NCBI RefSeq assembly: GCF_008704535.1
Contig: NZ_CP023701.1
Span: forward strand, 3,162,001-3,226,000
Direction: 5' to 3'
DNA: 64,000 nucleotides
Source of the DNA: Streptomyces subrutilus
Lineage (GTDB): Bacteria > Actinomycetota > Actinomycetes > Streptomycetales > Streptomycetaceae
Shown: positions 47,808-58,416 of the stretch, one piece after another
Numbering within the stretch: position 1 is the stretch's first letter
Layout of the letters: every line of letters begins with the position of its first letter
The notes under the pieces: generated by a model
The model's database searches: none
What the model was told of the DNA's origin: nothing
What the model saw: only the letters and a program-made list of their open reading frames with translations
Translations under genes and position numbers: made by a program

Positions 47808-48359
47808 TTACGCCTCCTTGAAGGGGAAGCCGAGGTGACGAAGGAGGGCGCGGCCCTCGTCGTCGTTGGTCGCCGTGGTGACCACGGTGATGTCCATACC
47901 CCGGGTACGGTCGATCTTGTCCTGGTCGATCTCGTGGAACATGACCTGCTCCGTGAGACCGAAGGTGTAGTTGCCACGGCCGTCGAACTGCTTCGGCGAC
48001 AGACCACGGAAGTCACGGATACGCGGCAGCGCGAGCGACAGCGTACGGTCCAGGAACTCCCACATGCGGTCACCACGGAGGGTGACGTGGCAGCCGATCG
48101 GCTGACCCTCACGCAGCTTGAACTGCGCGATGGACTTCCGGGCCTTCGTGACGGCCGGCTTCTGACCGGTGATCGTCGTCAGGTCCTTGATGGCGCCGTC
48201 GATCAGCTTGGAGTCGCGGGCGGCGTCGCCCACACCCATGTTGACCACGATCTTCACGAGGCCGGGGATCTGCATGACGTTCTCGTAGGAGAACTCCTCA
48301 CGCAGCTTGCCCGCGATGTCCTCGCGGTACTTCGTCTTGAGACGCGGAGTGGTAGCCAT
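47808..48359 (-). CDS. rplE: 50S ribosomal protein L5
   Basis: 183 aa. [27 protein letters not shown], the 5S-rRNA-contact region [24 protein letters not shown], and [27 protein letters not shown] 48359 overlaps the rplX stop (TGATG). Confidence 0.98.
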   Translation of the reverse strand: MATTPRLKTKYREDIAGKLREEFSYENVMQIPGLVKIVVNMGVGDAARDSKLIDGAIKDLTTITGQKPAVTKARKSIAQFKLREGQPIGCHVTLRGDRMWEFLDRTLSLALPRIRDFRGLSPKQFDGRGNYTFGLTEQVMFHEIDQDKIDRTRGMDITVVTTATNDDEGRALLRHLGFPFKEA

Positions 48360-48682
48360 CAGATGTCCTCACCCGTCCGCTTGGCAACGCGGATCTTGTT
48401 GCCCTCGTCGTCGAAGCGGAACCCGACGCGGGTAACGACCTTCTGGCCGTCCTTCTCCACGACCAGCTGAACGTTGCTGACGTGGATCGGCGCCTCGGTG
48501 ATCACGATGCCACCGGTCTGGGACCCACCAGCGGTCTGACCGGCCTTGGTGTGCTTCTTGACCCGGTTGACACCCTCGACCAGGACGCGGTTGTCAGCGG
48601 GGAAGGCGACGATGACCTTGCCCTGCTTGCCCTTGTCCTTACCGGTGATGACCTGAACCAGGTCGCCCTTCTTGATCTTCAT
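48359..48682 (-). CDS. rplX: 50S ribosomal protein L24
   Basis: 107 aa. KOW motif [20 protein letters not shown] at the start; [14 protein letters not shown] and [15 protein letters not shown] follow. Assembly-initiator protein of the 50S. It starts 2 nt after the rplN stop. Confidence 0.98.
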   Translation of the reverse strand: MKIKKGDLVQVITGKDKGKQGKVIVAFPADNRVLVEGVNRVKKHTKAGQTAGGSQTGGIVITEAPIHVSNVQLVVEKDGQKVVTRVGFRFDDEGNKIRVAKRTGEDI

Positions 48683-48684
48683 GC

Positions 48685-49053
48685 TTACAGCACCTCCGGC
48701 GCGAGCGAGATGATCTTCATGAACTTCTTCTCGCGCAGCTCACGGCCCACCGGGCCGAAGATACGGGTGCCGCGAGGGTCGCCGTCGTTCTTCAGAATGA
48801 CGGCGGCGTTCTCGTCGAAGCGGATGTACGAGCCGTCCTGGCGGCGACGCTCCTTGACGGTGCGAACGATGACCGCCTTGACGACGTCACCCTTCTTCAC
48901 GTTGCCACCGGGGATCGCGTCCTTGACGGTGGCGACGATGACGTCACCGATGCCCGCGTAGCGGCGACCGGAACCACCGAGAACACGGATGCAAAGGATT
49001 TCCTTCGCACCAGTGTTGTCGGCGATACGCAGTCGCGACTCCTGCTGGATCAC
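48685..49053 (-). CDS. rplN: 50S ribosomal protein L14
   Basis: 122 aa. [37 protein letters not shown] and the C-terminal [26 protein letters not shown] are diagnostic. GTG 49053. First gene of the spc part, 105 nt after rpsQ with a hairpin in between. Confidence 0.98.
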   Translation of the reverse strand: MIQQESRLRIADNTGAKEILCIRVLGGSGRRYAGIGDVIVATVKDAIPGGNVKKGDVVKAVIVRTVKERRRQDGSYIRFDENAAVILKNDGDPRGTRIFGPVGRELREKKFMKIISLAPEVL

Positions 49054-49135
49054 GTGTATCTCCTGTTTGTCTGCCGGTTCCCGGCGGGGGCTTCACTCCG
49101 GAGAGCTGGGCCCCCACCGAGCCTGGCGGAACGAA

Positions 49136-49155
49136 CCTGAGGGAAACCCCTCAGG
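49136..49155 (-). promoter_or_regulatory. Hairpin between rpsQ and rplN
   Basis: CCTGAGGG and CCCTCAGG around AAAC, just after the rpsQ stop. It marks the S10/spc boundary as a possible attenuator or processing site. Confidence 0.55.
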
Positions 49156-49158
49156 TGC

Positions 49159-49443
49159 TTACTTGGCCTTCTCGAGGATCTCGACGATGCGCCAGCGCTT
49201 GCTCGCCGACAGCGGACGCGTCTCCATGATGAGGACGCGGTCGCCGACGCCGGCAGCGTTCTGCTCGTCGTGAGCCTTGAGCTTGTTCGTACGGCGGATG
49301 ACCTTGCCGTACAGGGCGTGCTTCACGCGGTCCTCGACGGCGACGACGACGGTCTTGTCCATCTTGTCGCTGACGACGAGACCCTCACGGGTCTTGCGGA
49401 AGCCGCGCGCGGTCTTCTCAGTCACGTTGTTGTTCTCGCTCAT
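49159..49443 (-). CDS. rpsQ: 30S ribosomal protein S17
   Basis: 94 aa OB-fold protein: [40 protein letters not shown] and [24 protein letters not shown]. Last gene of the S10 operon. It starts overlapping the rpmC stop. Confidence 0.98.
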   Translation of the reverse strand: MSENNNVTEKTARGFRKTREGLVVSDKMDKTVVVAVEDRVKHALYGKVIRRTNKLKAHDEQNAAGVGDRVLIMETRPLSASKRWRIVEILEKAK

Positions 49444-49667
49444 CAGGCGCTCTCCACCGTCTCGATACCGAGCTCACGCTCGTGCATCAGGGTGTAGATG
49501 CGAGCGATGTCCTTACGGACGGACTTGAGCCGGCCGTTGTTCTCCAGCTGACCCGTGGCCGCCTGGAAGCGGAGCTTGAACAGCTCCTCCTTGGCCTCGC
49601 GCAGCTTGCCAACGAGCTCCTCGTTGCCGAGCTCACGCAGCTCGGACGCCTTGGTTCCCGTCGCCAT
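49443..49667 (-). CDS. rpmC: 50S ribosomal protein L29
   Basis: 74 aa, helical hairpin: [38 protein letters not shown] and [20 protein letters not shown] 49667 overlaps the rplP stop (TGATG). Confidence 0.98.
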   Translation of the reverse strand: MATGTKASELRELGNEELVGKLREAKEELFKLRFQAATGQLENNGRLKSVRKDIARIYTLMHERELGIETVESA

Positions 49668-50086
49668 CACGACTCACCTGCCTCGCGCCGAACAATCCGG
49701 CACTTCATCGGAAGCTTGTGAGCAGCGCGGGTGAGCGCCTCACGAGCAATCTTCTCGTTCGGGTAGGACAGCTCGAACATGACCCGGCCCGGGTGCACGT
49801 TGGCGATCCACCACTCGGGAGAACCCTTACCGGAACCCATGCGGGTCTCGGCAGGCTTCTTCGTCAGCGGACGGTCCGGGTAGATGTTGATCCAGACCTT
49901 GCCGCCACGCTTGATGTGGCGGGTCATCGCGATACGAGCCGCCTCGATCTGGCGGTTCGTGACATAGGCGGGGGTGAGCGCCTGGATACCGTACTCGCCG
50001 AACGAGACCTCAGTACCGCCCTTGGCCATACCGCGGCGCTTCGGGTGGTGCTGCTTACGGTGCTTGACCCTACGAGGGATCAGCAT
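49667..50086 (-). CDS. rplP: 50S ribosomal protein L16
   Basis: 139 aa. [83 protein letters not shown] 50086 is 5 nt from the rpsC stop. Confidence 0.98.
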   Translation of the reverse strand: MLIPRRVKHRKQHHPKRRGMAKGGTEVSFGEYGIQALTPAYVTNRQIEAARIAMTRHIKRGGKVWINIYPDRPLTKKPAETRMGSGKGSPEWWIANVHPGRVMFELSYPNEKIAREALTRAAHKLPMKCRIVRREAGES

Positions 50087-50091
50087 GTCGG

Positions 50092-50934
50092 TCAGGCCTC
50101 CGTTCCGGTGCTCTCGGCCGGAGCGGCGGCGGGAGCGTCGGCCTTGGGGGCCTCGGCACCAGCAGCCTGCTGCGGCTTGCGGCCACCACGGCCGCCGCGC
50201 TCGCCACCACGGCCACCACGGCCGGCGGGACGGTCGCCAGCGCCCTGCGCGCCACGGGCCGGGCGGTTGCCCGCACGGGCCGCAGCGTTCTCGGCGCGAA
50301 CCTCGGCGATGTTCTTGACGTCGCCCTTGTAGATCCAGACCTTCACACCGATACGACCGAAGGTGGTCTTGGCCTCGAAGAAGCCGTAGTCCACGTTCGC
50401 GCGCAGCGTGTGCAGCGGCACACGACCCTCGCGGTAGAACTCGGAGCGGGACATCTCGGCGCCGCCGAGGCGACCGCCGCACTGGATCTTGATGCCCTTG
50501 GCGCCGGCCTTCATCGTGCCCTGCATGCTCTTGCGCATGGCACGACGGAAGGAGACGCGGGAGGAGAGCTGCTCGGCAACGGCCTGGGCAACCAGCTGAG
50601 CGTCGAGCTCGGGGTTCTTGACCTCGAGGATGTTCAGCTGGACCTGCTTGCCCGTGAGCTTTTCGAGGTCGCCGCGGATGCGGTCGGCCTCGGCGCCACG
50701 GCGGCCGATGACGATGCCCGGACGAGCGGTGTGGATGTCCACACGCACGCGGTCACGGGTGCGCTCGATCTCAACCTTCGAGATGCCGGCGCGCTCCATG
50801 CCGGACGTCATCATCCGACGGATGGCGACGTCTTCCTTGACGTAGTCCTTGTACAGCTTGTCGGCGTACCAACGCGACTTGAAGTCGGTGGTGATGCCGA
50901 GCCGGAACCCGTGCGGGTTTACCTTCTGGCCCAT
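50092..50934 (-). CDS. rpsC: 30S ribosomal protein S3 with RGG-rich tail
   Basis: 280 aa, against 233 in E. coli. The core has [15 protein letters not shown], the KH domain ([27 protein letters not shown]) and [21 protein letters not shown]. The last 55 residues are a Gly/Arg/Ala-rich extension ([18 protein letters not shown] then Ala/Pro), a known actinobacterial feature whose role is not defined. ATG 50934 overlaps the rplV stop (TAATG). Confidence 0.98.
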   Translation of the reverse strand: MGQKVNPHGFRLGITTDFKSRWYADKLYKDYVKEDVAIRRMMTSGMERAGISKVEIERTRDRVRVDIHTARPGIVIGRRGAEADRIRGDLEKLTGKQVQLNILEVKNPELDAQLVAQAVAEQLSSRVSFRRAMRKSMQGTMKAGAKGIKIQCGGRLGGAEMSRSEFYREGRVPLHTLRANVDYGFFEAKTTFGRIGVKVWIYKGDVKNIAEVRAENAAARAGNRPARGAQGAGDRPAGRGGRGGERGGRGGRKPQQAAGAEAPKADAPAAAPAESTGTEA

Positions 50935-51281
50935 TACCGGGAACCTTCCTTGCTGCTGACGACCACGGTGATGTGGCTGGTCCGCTTGCGGATCCGGTAG
51001 GCACGGCCCTGCGCACGCGGACGGAACCGCTTCAGGGTCGGGCCCTCGTCCACGAACGCCTCGCTGATGACCAGCGTGGAGGCGTCCGGGTGGTTGTAGT
51101 TGTGTGCGGCATTGGCAATGGCGCTGTCCAGCACCTTGCCAACCGGCACGCTCGCGGCCTGCGGGGCGAAACGCAGGACCGCCTGAGCCTCCGTGGCATC
51201 CATGCCACGGATAAGGTCCACCACTCGGCGGGCCTTCATGGGCGTGACGCGGATGTACCGCGCCTGGGCCCTGGCTTCCAT
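50934..51281 (-). CDS. rplV: 50S ribosomal protein L22
   Basis: 115 aa. [26 protein letters not shown] and [28 protein letters not shown]. The extended loop lines the exit tunnel. ATG 51281 has GAAGGGA upstream; an ATG 24 nt earlier is in frame but less well placed. Confidence 0.97.
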   Translation of the reverse strand: MEARAQARYIRVTPMKARRVVDLIRGMDATEAQAVLRFAPQAASVPVGKVLDSAIANAAHNYNHPDASTLVISEAFVDEGPTLKRFRPRAQGRAYRIRKRTSHITVVVSSKEGSR

Positions 51282-51325
51282 GGTTGTCCCTTCGGTGTAA
51301 GTCATTAGTCGTAACCACCCCGCCT

Positions 51326-51607
51326 TTAGCGGCGCTTCGACTTCCGGTCGTCCTTGACGTGGCCGCGGAAGGTGCGAGTCGGCGAGAACTCGCCGAGCTT
51401 GTGGCCGACCATCGACTCGGTGACGAACACCGGGACGTGGGTCTTGCCGTTGTGCACCGCGATCGTGTGGCCCAGCATGGCCGGGATGATCATCGAGCGA
51501 CGGGACCAGGTCTTGATGACGTTCTTGGTGCCGGCTTCGTTCTGGACATCCACCTTCTTGATGAGGTGGTCGTCGACGAAGGGCCCCTTCTTGAGACTGC
51601 GCGGCAT
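51326..51607 (-). CDS. rpsS: 30S ribosomal protein S19
   Basis: 93 aa. [59 protein letters not shown] are diagnostic. It lies 12 nt after rplB. Confidence 0.98.
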   Translation of the reverse strand: MPRSLKKGPFVDDHLIKKVDVQNEAGTKNVIKTWSRRSMIIPAMLGHTIAVHNGKTHVPVFVTESMVGHKLGEFSPTRTFRGHVKDDRKSKRR

Positions 51608-51619
51608 CTAAACCCGCTC

Positions 51620-52456
51620 CTAGCGCTTCTTGTTCGTCTTGCGGCGGCGGACGATGTACTTGCTCGAAGCCTTCTTCGGCGAGCGAGTACGACCCTCCTT
51701 CTGACCCCACGGGGAGACCGGGTGGCGACCACCGCTGGTCTTACCCTCACCACCACCGTGCGGGTGGTCGACCGGGTTCATCGCGACACCGCGGACGGAG
51801 GGGCGAACGCCCTTCCAGCGCATGCGGCCGGCCTTGCCCCAGTTGATGTTCGACTGCTCGGCGTTGCCGACCTCGCCGACGGTGGCGCGGCAGCGCGCGT
51901 CGACGAGACGGATCTCACCGGACGGCATACGAAGGTGGGCCATGGTGCCCTCCTTCGCCAGCAGCTGCACGGACGCACCGGCGGAGCGGGCGAACTTCGC
52001 ACCGCCACCGGGACGCAGCTCGATCGCGTGGATCGTGGTACCGACCGGGATGTTGCGCAGCGCCAGGTTGTTGCCGGGCTTGATGTCGGCCGTCGGGCCG
52101 TTCTCAATCCGGTCACCCTGCTTGAGGGCCTTCGGCGCGATGATGTAGCGCTTCTCGCCGTCGGCGTAGTGCAGCAGCGCGATGCGCGCGGTGCGGTTGG
52201 GGTCGTACTCGATGTGCGCGACCTTCGCCGGCACGCCGTCCTTGTCGTGACGACGGAAGTCGATCACGCGGTAGGCGCGCTTGTGGCCGCCACCCTGGTG
52301 GCGAACAGTGATCCGACCGGTGTTGTTACGGCCGCCCTTGCTGTGCAGCGGGCGAACCAGCGACTTCTCCGGCGTGGACCGCGTGATCTCGACAAAGTCG
52401 GCGACGCTGGAGCCACGACGGCCCGGGGTCGTCGGCTTGTACTTGCGGATACCCAT
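51620..52456 (-). CDS. rplB: 50S ribosomal protein L2
   Basis: 278 aa. [21 protein letters not shown], two OB/SH3-like RNA-binding domains, and the peptidyl-transferase loop [29 protein letters not shown] with the conserved His. Full length. Confidence 0.98.
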   Translation of the reverse strand: MGIRKYKPTTPGRRGSSVADFVEITRSTPEKSLVRPLHSKGGRNNTGRITVRHQGGGHKRAYRVIDFRRHDKDGVPAKVAHIEYDPNRTARIALLHYADGEKRYIIAPKALKQGDRIENGPTADIKPGNNLALRNIPVGTTIHAIELRPGGGAKFARSAGASVQLLAKEGTMAHLRMPSGEIRLVDARCRATVGEVGNAEQSNINWGKAGRMRWKGVRPSVRGVAMNPVDHPHGGGEGKTSGGRHPVSPWGQKEGRTRSPKKASSKYIVRRRKTNKKR

Positions 52457-52496
52457 TTCTCAGTCCTCGTCCGATTCCGGACGACTCAGGACTCCG

Positions 52497-52820
52497 TTAG
52501 GAGCCCTGGCCGCCGAAGATGTCGATTCGGTCGCCCTCAGCGAGGGTCACGATGGCGCGCTTGGTGTTCGCACGCTTGCCGAAACCGGTCTTGGTGCGCT
52601 TGCGCTTACCCTGACGGTTGATCGTGTTGACCCCGGTGACCTTGACCGAGAAGACCGCCTCGACGGCCTGCTTGATCTGGGTCTTGTTGGCGCCGGGCGC
52701 GACGATGAACGTGTACTTGTTCTCGTCCAGCAGCGCGTAGCTCTTCTCCGAGACAACCGGCTTGATCAGCAGGTCGCGCGGGTCAGTGAAGGTCTTGCTG
52801 GTAACGGTCGCCTCAGACAT
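52497..52820 (-). CDS. rplW: 50S ribosomal protein L23
   Basis: 107 aa. [42 protein letters not shown] and [30 protein letters not shown]. Exit-tunnel protein that docks trigger factor and SRP. It overlaps the rplD stop. Confidence 0.98.
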   Translation of the reverse strand: MSEATVTSKTFTDPRDLLIKPVVSEKSYALLDENKYTFIVAPGANKTQIKQAVEAVFSVKVTGVNTINRQGKRKRTKTGFGKRANTKRAIVTLAEGDRIDIFGGQGS

Positions 52821-53470
52821 CAGGCGTCGCTCCCTTCGGTCTCATCGGCCTTGGGGCCAGACACGAAGGACTCGAAAGCGGCCTGGGTGAAGACCACGTC
52901 GTCAGAGACGATCACGTCGTACGTGTTCAGCTGGCCCGGCTCCAGGATGTGAACCTGGGGCAGGTTGCGGGCGGACAGCCACGCGGCCTCGTCGGCACGC
53001 TCGACGACCAGGAGCACGTTCTTGCGCTCCGAGATCTTGCCGAACAGCGTCTTGGCGGCCTTCGTGGAGGCGGCACCCTCGACCACGCCGGTGACGACGT
53101 GGATGCGGGAGTGACGCGCACGGTCCGAGAGGGCACCGCGGAGGGCGGCGGCCTTCATCTTCTTCGGGGTCCGCTGGGAGTAGTCACGCGGCTGCGGGCC
53201 GTGGACGACGCCACCGCCGACGAACTGCGGAGCGCGGGTCGAACCCTGGCGGGCGCGGCCGGTGCCCTTCTGGCGGTAAGGCTTGCGGCCACCACCACGG
53301 ACTTCGCCACGACGCTTGGTCTTGTGCGTGCCCTGACGGGCAGCTGCCAGCTGGGCGACAACGACCTGGTGGATCAGCGGAACGCTGGTCTTGGCGTCGA
53401 AGATCTCCGCGGGGAGATCGACGGTACCGGCCTTGTCGCCTGCCGGCGAAAGGATGTCAATGGTGCTCAT
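52820..53470 (-). CDS. rplD: 50S ribosomal protein L4
   Basis: 216 aa. [55 protein letters not shown] is the tunnel loop region. In E. coli L4 also represses the S10 operon; no such leader structure can be asserted here. ATG 53470 follows rplC by 4 nt. Confidence 0.98.
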   Translation of the reverse strand: MSTIDILSPAGDKAGTVDLPAEIFDAKTSVPLIHQVVVAQLAAARQGTHKTKRRGEVRGGGRKPYRQKGTGRARQGSTRAPQFVGGGVVHGPQPRDYSQRTPKKMKAAALRGALSDRARHSRIHVVTGVVEGAASTKAAKTLFGKISERKNVLLVVERADEAAWLSARNLPQVHILEPGQLNTYDVIVSDDVVFTQAAFESFVSGPKADETEGSDA

Positions 53471-53474
53471 TACC

Positions 53475-54119
53475 TCAAGCCCCCTTGGCCGCGGTACGGA
53501 CCAGGACGAGGCCGCCGTTCGGACCGGGGACCGCACCCTTGATGAGGAGCAGACCCTTCTCCGCGTCAACCGCGTGGATGGTCAGGTTCTGGGTGGTGAC
53601 GCGCTCGTTGCCCATACGACCGGCCATGCGCATGCCCTTGAAGACACGCCCAGGGGTGGCGCAGCCACCGATCGAACCGGGGGAGCGGTGCTTGCGCTGC
53701 ACACCGTGACCGGCGCCGAGGCCCCGGAAGTTGTGCCGCTTCATGACACCGGCGAAGCCCTTGCCCTTGCTGTTGCCCGTGACGTCTACCTTGACGCCGG
53801 ACTCGAACACCTCGGCAGTGATCTCCTGGCCGAGCGTGTACTCGCTGGCGTCGGAGGTGCGGAGCTCCACCAGGTGGCGGCGGGGGGTGACGTCGGCCTT
53901 GGCGAAGTGGCCCTTGAGGGGCTTGTTCACCTTGCGCGGGTCGATCTCGCCGAAGGCGATCTGGACCGACTCGTAGCCGTCGATGTCGTTCGTACGGACC
54001 TGGGTAACGACGCAGGGTCCGGCCTTGACCACGGTGACCGGGACGACACGGTTGTTCTCGTCCCAGACCTGGGTCATGCCGAGCTTCTCGCCCAGGACGC
54101 CCTTGATCTGCTTTGCCAT
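53475..54119 (-). CDS. rplC: 50S ribosomal protein L3
   Basis: 214 aa. [34 protein letters not shown], the long loop [43 protein letters not shown]. It starts 14 nt after rpsJ. Confidence 0.98.
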   Translation of the reverse strand: MAKQIKGVLGEKLGMTQVWDENNRVVPVTVVKAGPCVVTQVRTNDIDGYESVQIAFGEIDPRKVNKPLKGHFAKADVTPRRHLVELRTSDASEYTLGQEITAEVFESGVKVDVTGNSKGKGFAGVMKRHNFRGLGAGHGVQRKHRSPGSIGGCATPGRVFKGMRMAGRMGNERVTTQNLTIHAVDAEKGLLLIKGAVPGPNGGLVLVRTAAKGA

Positions 54120-54133
54120 CTTCTCGACGCCTC

Positions 54134-54442
54134 TCAGAGCTTGATCTCGATGTCAACGCCGGCCGGAAGGTCCAGGCGCATCAGCGAGTCAACGGTCTTG
54201 GGGGTCGGGTCGAGGATGTCGATCAGGCGCTTGTGCGTGCGCATCTCGAAGTGCTCGCGCGAGTCCTTGTACTTGTGCGGCGACTTGATGACGCAGTACA
54301 CGTTCTTCTCAGTGGGCAGCGGCACCGGGCCCGCGACCGACGCACCAGTGCGCGTCACCGTCTCGACGATCTTCTTCGCCGACGAATCGATGACCTCGTG
54401 GTCGTAGGCCTTGAGCCGGATGCGGATCTTCTGTCCCGCCAT
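54134..54442 (-). CDS. rpsJ: 30S ribosomal protein S10
   Basis: 102 aa. [34 protein letters not shown] and [40 protein letters not shown]. First gene of the S10 operon. tuf and fusA are not upstream, which agrees with the Streptomyces arrangement where the str and S10 operons are apart. Confidence 0.98.
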   Translation of the reverse strand: MAGQKIRIRLKAYDHEVIDSSAKKIVETVTRTGASVAGPVPLPTEKNVYCVIKSPHKYKDSREHFEMRTHKRLIDILDPTPKTVDSLMRLDLPAGVDIEIKL

Positions 54443-54966
54443 GGCTACTCCGTAGTCCTGTCTGTTGTGGAAACGCTCTGGCTCCCGGCCGGCTGCGGAG
54501 CGATTCGCTCCACTGTTCCCCCTCCGACCCACGCGGTCGGGCGTGTCGCACACCCTCTACAGAAAATTCCCATACGGAAATTCCCTCGTCCAAGGGGGTA
54601 CGGTCCCAAGACCGCGATCGGGGGAAGAACACCCACCGAGTGCCTGGTCGGCCCCGTGCTCACGCTTCCCAGAAGATTCCCGTACGTCCGCCCTCATTGC
54701 TGCCCCGAGAGGCAGATTAAGGACGACGAGTACTGTGGGACTCGCTTCCGGTCCTCCCGGCGGGAGGCGCGCAGCATCGGCACTCAACCGAGCAACTTGA
54801 GTAGTCTGCCATACGAGGCACGTACTGCGCCAATCGGGCCGAAGAGAATACCCCGCCACGCTCCGTGGTCAAACCGCACGCGCCCGCACCGTGGCGGACG
54901 GCCGGTCGGCCCCGCACCGTGGGGTGCGGGACCTCCCGGGACCGGCCGGTCGGCGGCCGGAGCGGG
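54443..54966. promoter_or_regulatory. S10 operon leader/promoter region
   Basis: 524 nt upstream of rpsJ without a credible gene. On the minus strand a TAATCT -10 candidate (54719-54714) would give a leader of about 265 nt. The leader holds hairpins (GGAGCG/CGCTCC at 54497-54511; CCGACC/GGTCGG near 54525-54540) and two copies of a CAGAAxATTCCCxTACG element (about 54562-54578 and 54670-54686). A long leader suits autogenous or growth-rate control of the operon. Confidence 0.5.
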
Positions 54967-55262
54967 TCACATGCCGAAGTACCCCGTGATGTCCGCGAGC
55001 AGGTCGACGCCGCCGGACAGGGGCGCAGCGGAAGCACCCGGCAGCCCGAAGGGCTTCGTGCCCTGCCGGCGGAGGACGGCCCTGCCCTCCCCCTTCTCCT
55101 TCGGCCCGAGCCGGTGGGCCGCTCCCTCGACGGGAGGGGCCGCCTCGCGGGAAGCGCCGTGGTCGACCCCGTCCAGGGGATCGACGCCGCTGCCGTGCCG
55201 GGCACGGGCGCGTGCGCGGCACGGGCGAAGGACGGAGGGGCTCAGCCCGGACGGGGCGCGGG
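54967..55262 (-). pseudogene. Possible gene remnant (C-terminal reading frame)
   Basis: A minus-strand frame stays open for about 100 codons with G/C at third positions. It ends PFGLPGASAAPLSGG, VDLLADITGYFGM, stop. It has no ATG or GTG start of its own within the gap and would have to begin inside the neighbouring glycosyltransferase gene. It may be the tail of a decayed exported protein, or chance. Confidence 0.25.
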
Positions 55263-57083
55263 CTACCCGCGTCGCCAGACCACGTAGTCGCGCTGCCGGA
55301 CGTCGCGGTCCACGTGCCAGCCGGCCGGAGCCTTGGGCCAGCTGGCGGTGGCCGGGGCGTTGTCGTCGAAGAGGGCGAGCACGGCCACGTTGGCCTCCGC
55401 GGGCGGCTGCTCGTCCTTGATCAGGGCGCGGGTCCAGACCCGGCCGTCCAGCACCGTGTACGCCAGGGTCGTCCGGCCCTCCCAGCGCAGGTCCCGGTCC
55501 ATCACCAGACGGTCACCCGGCCGGATGCCGGCCTCCTTGATCAGTCCGGTGCCGTCGCCGTAGCGTTCCTCGGTCCAGGGCTCGGTGACCCGGTCGGTGA
55601 TGACGGCCGTCCCGGCTCCGGCGAACACGGCGAGCGCGATCCCGGCGGCACCCGCGCCCAGCGCGAACCGGCGGCCGGCGCCCAGCAGGCGCAGCAGCAC
55701 GAGGGCGGCGAACACGATCAGGGCGACCGCGGTGGTCCGGCCCGCGTGGAAACTGTCCCACCCCTCCGACCAGCGGCTGGAGAGGAAGGTCGCGTCGGGC
55801 AGGCCCCACGGGATGAACCAGGACTTGTGCAGCTCGTTGACGGCCATGCGCAGCAGCACCGCCGTCAGTGCCGCCGTCACGGCGGTGGCCGCCACCCCGA
55901 TCGCGACGATCTTCTTCCAGCCGCGGACGTGGTACAGCGCGGCCACCGCGACCACCACGTACACCGCGGCCAGCGGGGAGAGGTAGCGGGCGTAGACGAT
56001 CGTGTCGATCCGGTGGTCGGCGGGCAGGCCGGCGGCCGCGGCCAGCGCGATGCCGCCCAGCAGCGCGACCATCAGGAAGCCCACCACCCGGTCGGCGCGG
56101 GCGAAGCGGGAGCTGAACACCACCCACACGCAGACCACCAGGGCCAGCGCGCCCAGCCCCCAGGTGCTGGTCATGAAGTACCAGAGGTGACCGACCGTCC
56201 GCATGAAGGTGCGACGCATCAGACGGGTGTTCTCAAGGGTCTGGAAGACCGCGTTGCCGACCTCGCTCGGCTGGGCGCCGTCGATCCGCGACATCAGCCA
56301 GGCGGTCATCAGCTGCTTGACGACGAACATCACGGCCAGTACGACCAGCCCCAGCGCCGCGGCGATCCGCGGAACCCAGTTGAGGACCAGCGCCACCAGC
56401 AGCACCAGGCCGGTCAGCGCGATGATCACGCCGCCGCGGTCGTGGGTGAGCAGGCAGTAGCCGGCGGCGAAGGAGGCCAGCAGGGCGAACCTGATCCGAC
56501 GGCCGCGGCTGCCCTCGGAGAACAGCCCGTGCACGCCGATCAGCCAGAGCAGCACCAGGACCGGCAGCGCGGTGTCGGCCATCGCGAACTGCGAGTAGAA
56601 GACCACCGGCGGAAGCAGCACCGCGGCGGCCGCGACGACGTACGAGACGGGCCGGGAGACGTTCAGCCGGCGCAGCGCCCAGTACGCGGCCGGCAGCACC
56701 AGACAGCTGATCAGGGCGTTGATGCCCAGGATCAGGTGGTAGGCGTAGACCGGGTCCTGGGTGATCCGCATGGCGGGCGAGATGAGCAGCGAGTAACCAC
56801 CGGGGATCACCTGGTTGCCCGGGATCTCGGTGGTCGGCAGACCGGCCATGATCCTGGCCATGACCAGGTACATCTGCTCGTCCGGGTTGACCGTCGGATA
56901 GTCCTGCCGGGTCACCAGGGACAGCCGGAAGAGCACGTTGAGCACGTACCCGAGGGCCAGCGCCGACGGCACCACCCACCGGGCGTGCCACCACTGCGGC
57001 CCGGTGCGGCCGTCCTCCGAAGAGGTCCCGGCGGACGGGCCGCTCTCCGGCTCGGCGGTGGACATGGGGGCCAGTCGCGTCAT
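55263..57083 (-). CDS. GT-C type membrane glycosyltransferase (ArnT/PMT-like)
   Basis: 606 aa with about 12-13 membrane spans and a C-terminal soluble domain (about 510-606). The first external loop has the acidic pair RQDYPTVNPDEQMYLVMARIM, the position of the catalytic Asp in GT-C enzymes. LTHDRGGVIIALTGL and YARYLSPLAAVYVVVAV resemble GT39-like proteins. It is predicted to move a sugar from a polyprenyl-phosphate donor onto a surface glycan or protein. ATG 57083. It starts 6 nt after the flippase gene, so the two form an operon with the GT2 genes. Confidence 0.82.
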   Translation of the reverse strand: MTRLAPMSTAEPESGPSAGTSSEDGRTGPQWWHARWVVPSALALGYVLNVLFRLSLVTRQDYPTVNPDEQMYLVMARIMAGLPTTEIPGNQVIPGGYSLLISPAMRITQDPVYAYHLILGINALISCLVLPAAYWALRRLNVSRPVSYVVAAAAVLLPPVVFYSQFAMADTALPVLVLLWLIGVHGLFSEGSRGRRIRFALLASFAAGYCLLTHDRGGVIIALTGLVLLVALVLNWVPRIAAALGLVVLAVMFVVKQLMTAWLMSRIDGAQPSEVGNAVFQTLENTRLMRRTFMRTVGHLWYFMTSTWGLGALALVVCVWVVFSSRFARADRVVGFLMVALLGGIALAAAAGLPADHRIDTIVYARYLSPLAAVYVVVAVAALYHVRGWKKIVAIGVAATAVTAALTAVLLRMAVNELHKSWFIPWGLPDATFLSSRWSEGWDSFHAGRTTAVALIVFAALVLLRLLGAGRRFALGAGAAGIALAVFAGAGTAVITDRVTEPWTEERYGDGTGLIKEAGIRPGDRLVMDRDLRWEGRTTLAYTVLDGRVWTRALIKDEQPPAEANVAVLALFDDNAPATASWPKAPAGWHVDRDVRQRDYVVWRRG

Positions 57084-57089
57084 GACAGG

Positions 57090-58391
57090 TCAGACTTCCG
57101 TGAGATGTCCGTTGGGTACCGCTGCGGCGGTCGTACGGGGGGCCACCGCGCCGCGCAGCGTCAGCAGCATCGCGGCGGCGGCGGCCAGCGAGCCGACCGC
57201 GTAGGCGAGGCCCACCCGCAGTGCGATGTCGCCGGGGAGCACGGTGATGCCCAGCAGCACCGCGGTGCCGAACGCCCAGCAGGCCAGCTGGGCACGGTGC
57301 TTGTGCAGGACCATCTGGGCCTGGCCGAGCACCATCGCGAGCATGTAGCAGGTGGTCCCGGAGGCGAACCACAGGAAGTCCAGGTGACCCAGCTGCCCGG
57401 GCGACGCGCCGAACAGCACCTCGATCAGCCAGGGCCCGATCAGCACGGCGGGTACACCGCCCACGACACCGAGGCCGAGCACCACCAGGCAGGCCTTGCG
57501 GAGCATCCGGGCGAAGCCCTGGGGGTCGCCCGCGGCCACCACGGTGGACAGACCCGACAGCAGCGAGGCCTGCAGCGAACCGAAGACGAACAGCGGCACG
57601 CGGGCCAGCACCAGTGCGCTGAGCAGGGCCGAGATCAGCGCGGTGCGGTGGGGTTCGAGCAGCTGGGTGCTCATCACCGCCGCGTTCACCACCGCTTGGG
57701 CCAGCAGGGTCGCGGCGATCAGCGGTCCGAGACCGCGAACCAGCTCGGGGGTCCGGATGGTGCCGCCGGGCCGGGCCGCGCGCAGGGTCGGGCGCAGCGT
57801 GACCAGCAGCGCCACCACCGGCGACACGACGAGGATCAGACTGAAGGCGAGCGCCGAGTGGAGTCCGGCGGCGGCGCAGGCGAACGCCAGAACGATCCGC
57901 AGGCCACCGTCCACGGCGAGCTGCGAGCCGTACGGGGTGAACCGCCCGGTCCCCGCCAGGACGCCCCGGGTGAGGTAGCACACGGCCATCCCGGCGAAGG
58001 CGCCGCCGAGCACGGCGACCAGCTGGCGGTCGCCCTGGAAGAGCCGGTCGGCGATGGGCCCGGCGAAGACGGCGAGCACGCCGAGCACCGCGGCGAGGAT
58101 GCCCGCGGTCAGCAACGCCGCCTTCCGGAGTACGGGAGCGACGCCCTCGCCCCGCACCGTACGGGCCGCGACGATCCGGGTGAGTTCCTGCTCCACCGGG
58201 AAGAACAGGCCGATCCCGACGGACATCACCAGGGTCCACAGGACCGAGACGCCGGCCATGTCGGCCTTGGAGAGGCTGTGTCCGGCGACGGCGAGGTGGA
58301 TGTAGGAGGCGGCGCCCAGCACGGCGGTGCCCCCCGCGACCATGGTGGTCCCGGGGGGCAGGGCCTTGAGCAGTTTCGAGATCGGGTTCAT
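57090..58391 (-). CDS. Polysaccharide flippase-like membrane protein (Wzx/MurJ type)
   Basis: 433 aa with 12 or so hydrophobic spans arranged in two halves (ADMAGVSVLWTLVMSVGIGLFFPVEQELTRIVAAR in span 2 region; LQASLLSGLSTVVAAGDPQGFARMLRKACL between halves). This is the pattern of MOP-superfamily flippases for undecaprenyl-linked sugars. It is followed by the GT-C gene and preceded by two GT2 genes, consistent with export of a glycan. ATG 58391. Confidence 0.8.
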   Translation of the reverse strand: MNPISKLLKALPPGTTMVAGGTAVLGAASYIHLAVAGHSLSKADMAGVSVLWTLVMSVGIGLFFPVEQELTRIVAARTVRGEGVAPVLRKAALLTAGILAAVLGVLAVFAGPIADRLFQGDRQLVAVLGGAFAGMAVCYLTRGVLAGTGRFTPYGSQLAVDGGLRIVLAFACAAAGLHSALAFSLILVVSPVVALLVTLRPTLRAARPGGTIRTPELVRGLGPLIAATLLAQAVVNAAVMSTQLLEPHRTALISALLSALVLARVPLFVFGSLQASLLSGLSTVVAAGDPQGFARMLRKACLVVLGLGVVGGVPAVLIGPWLIEVLFGASPGQLGHLDFLWFASGTTCYMLAMVLGQAQMVLHKHRAQLACWAFGTAVLLGITVLPGDIALRVGLAYAVGSLAAAAAMLLTLRGAVAPRTTAAAVPNGHLTEV

Positions 58392-58416
58392 CGGGGTGCT
58401 TTCGAAGGCCGCACGC

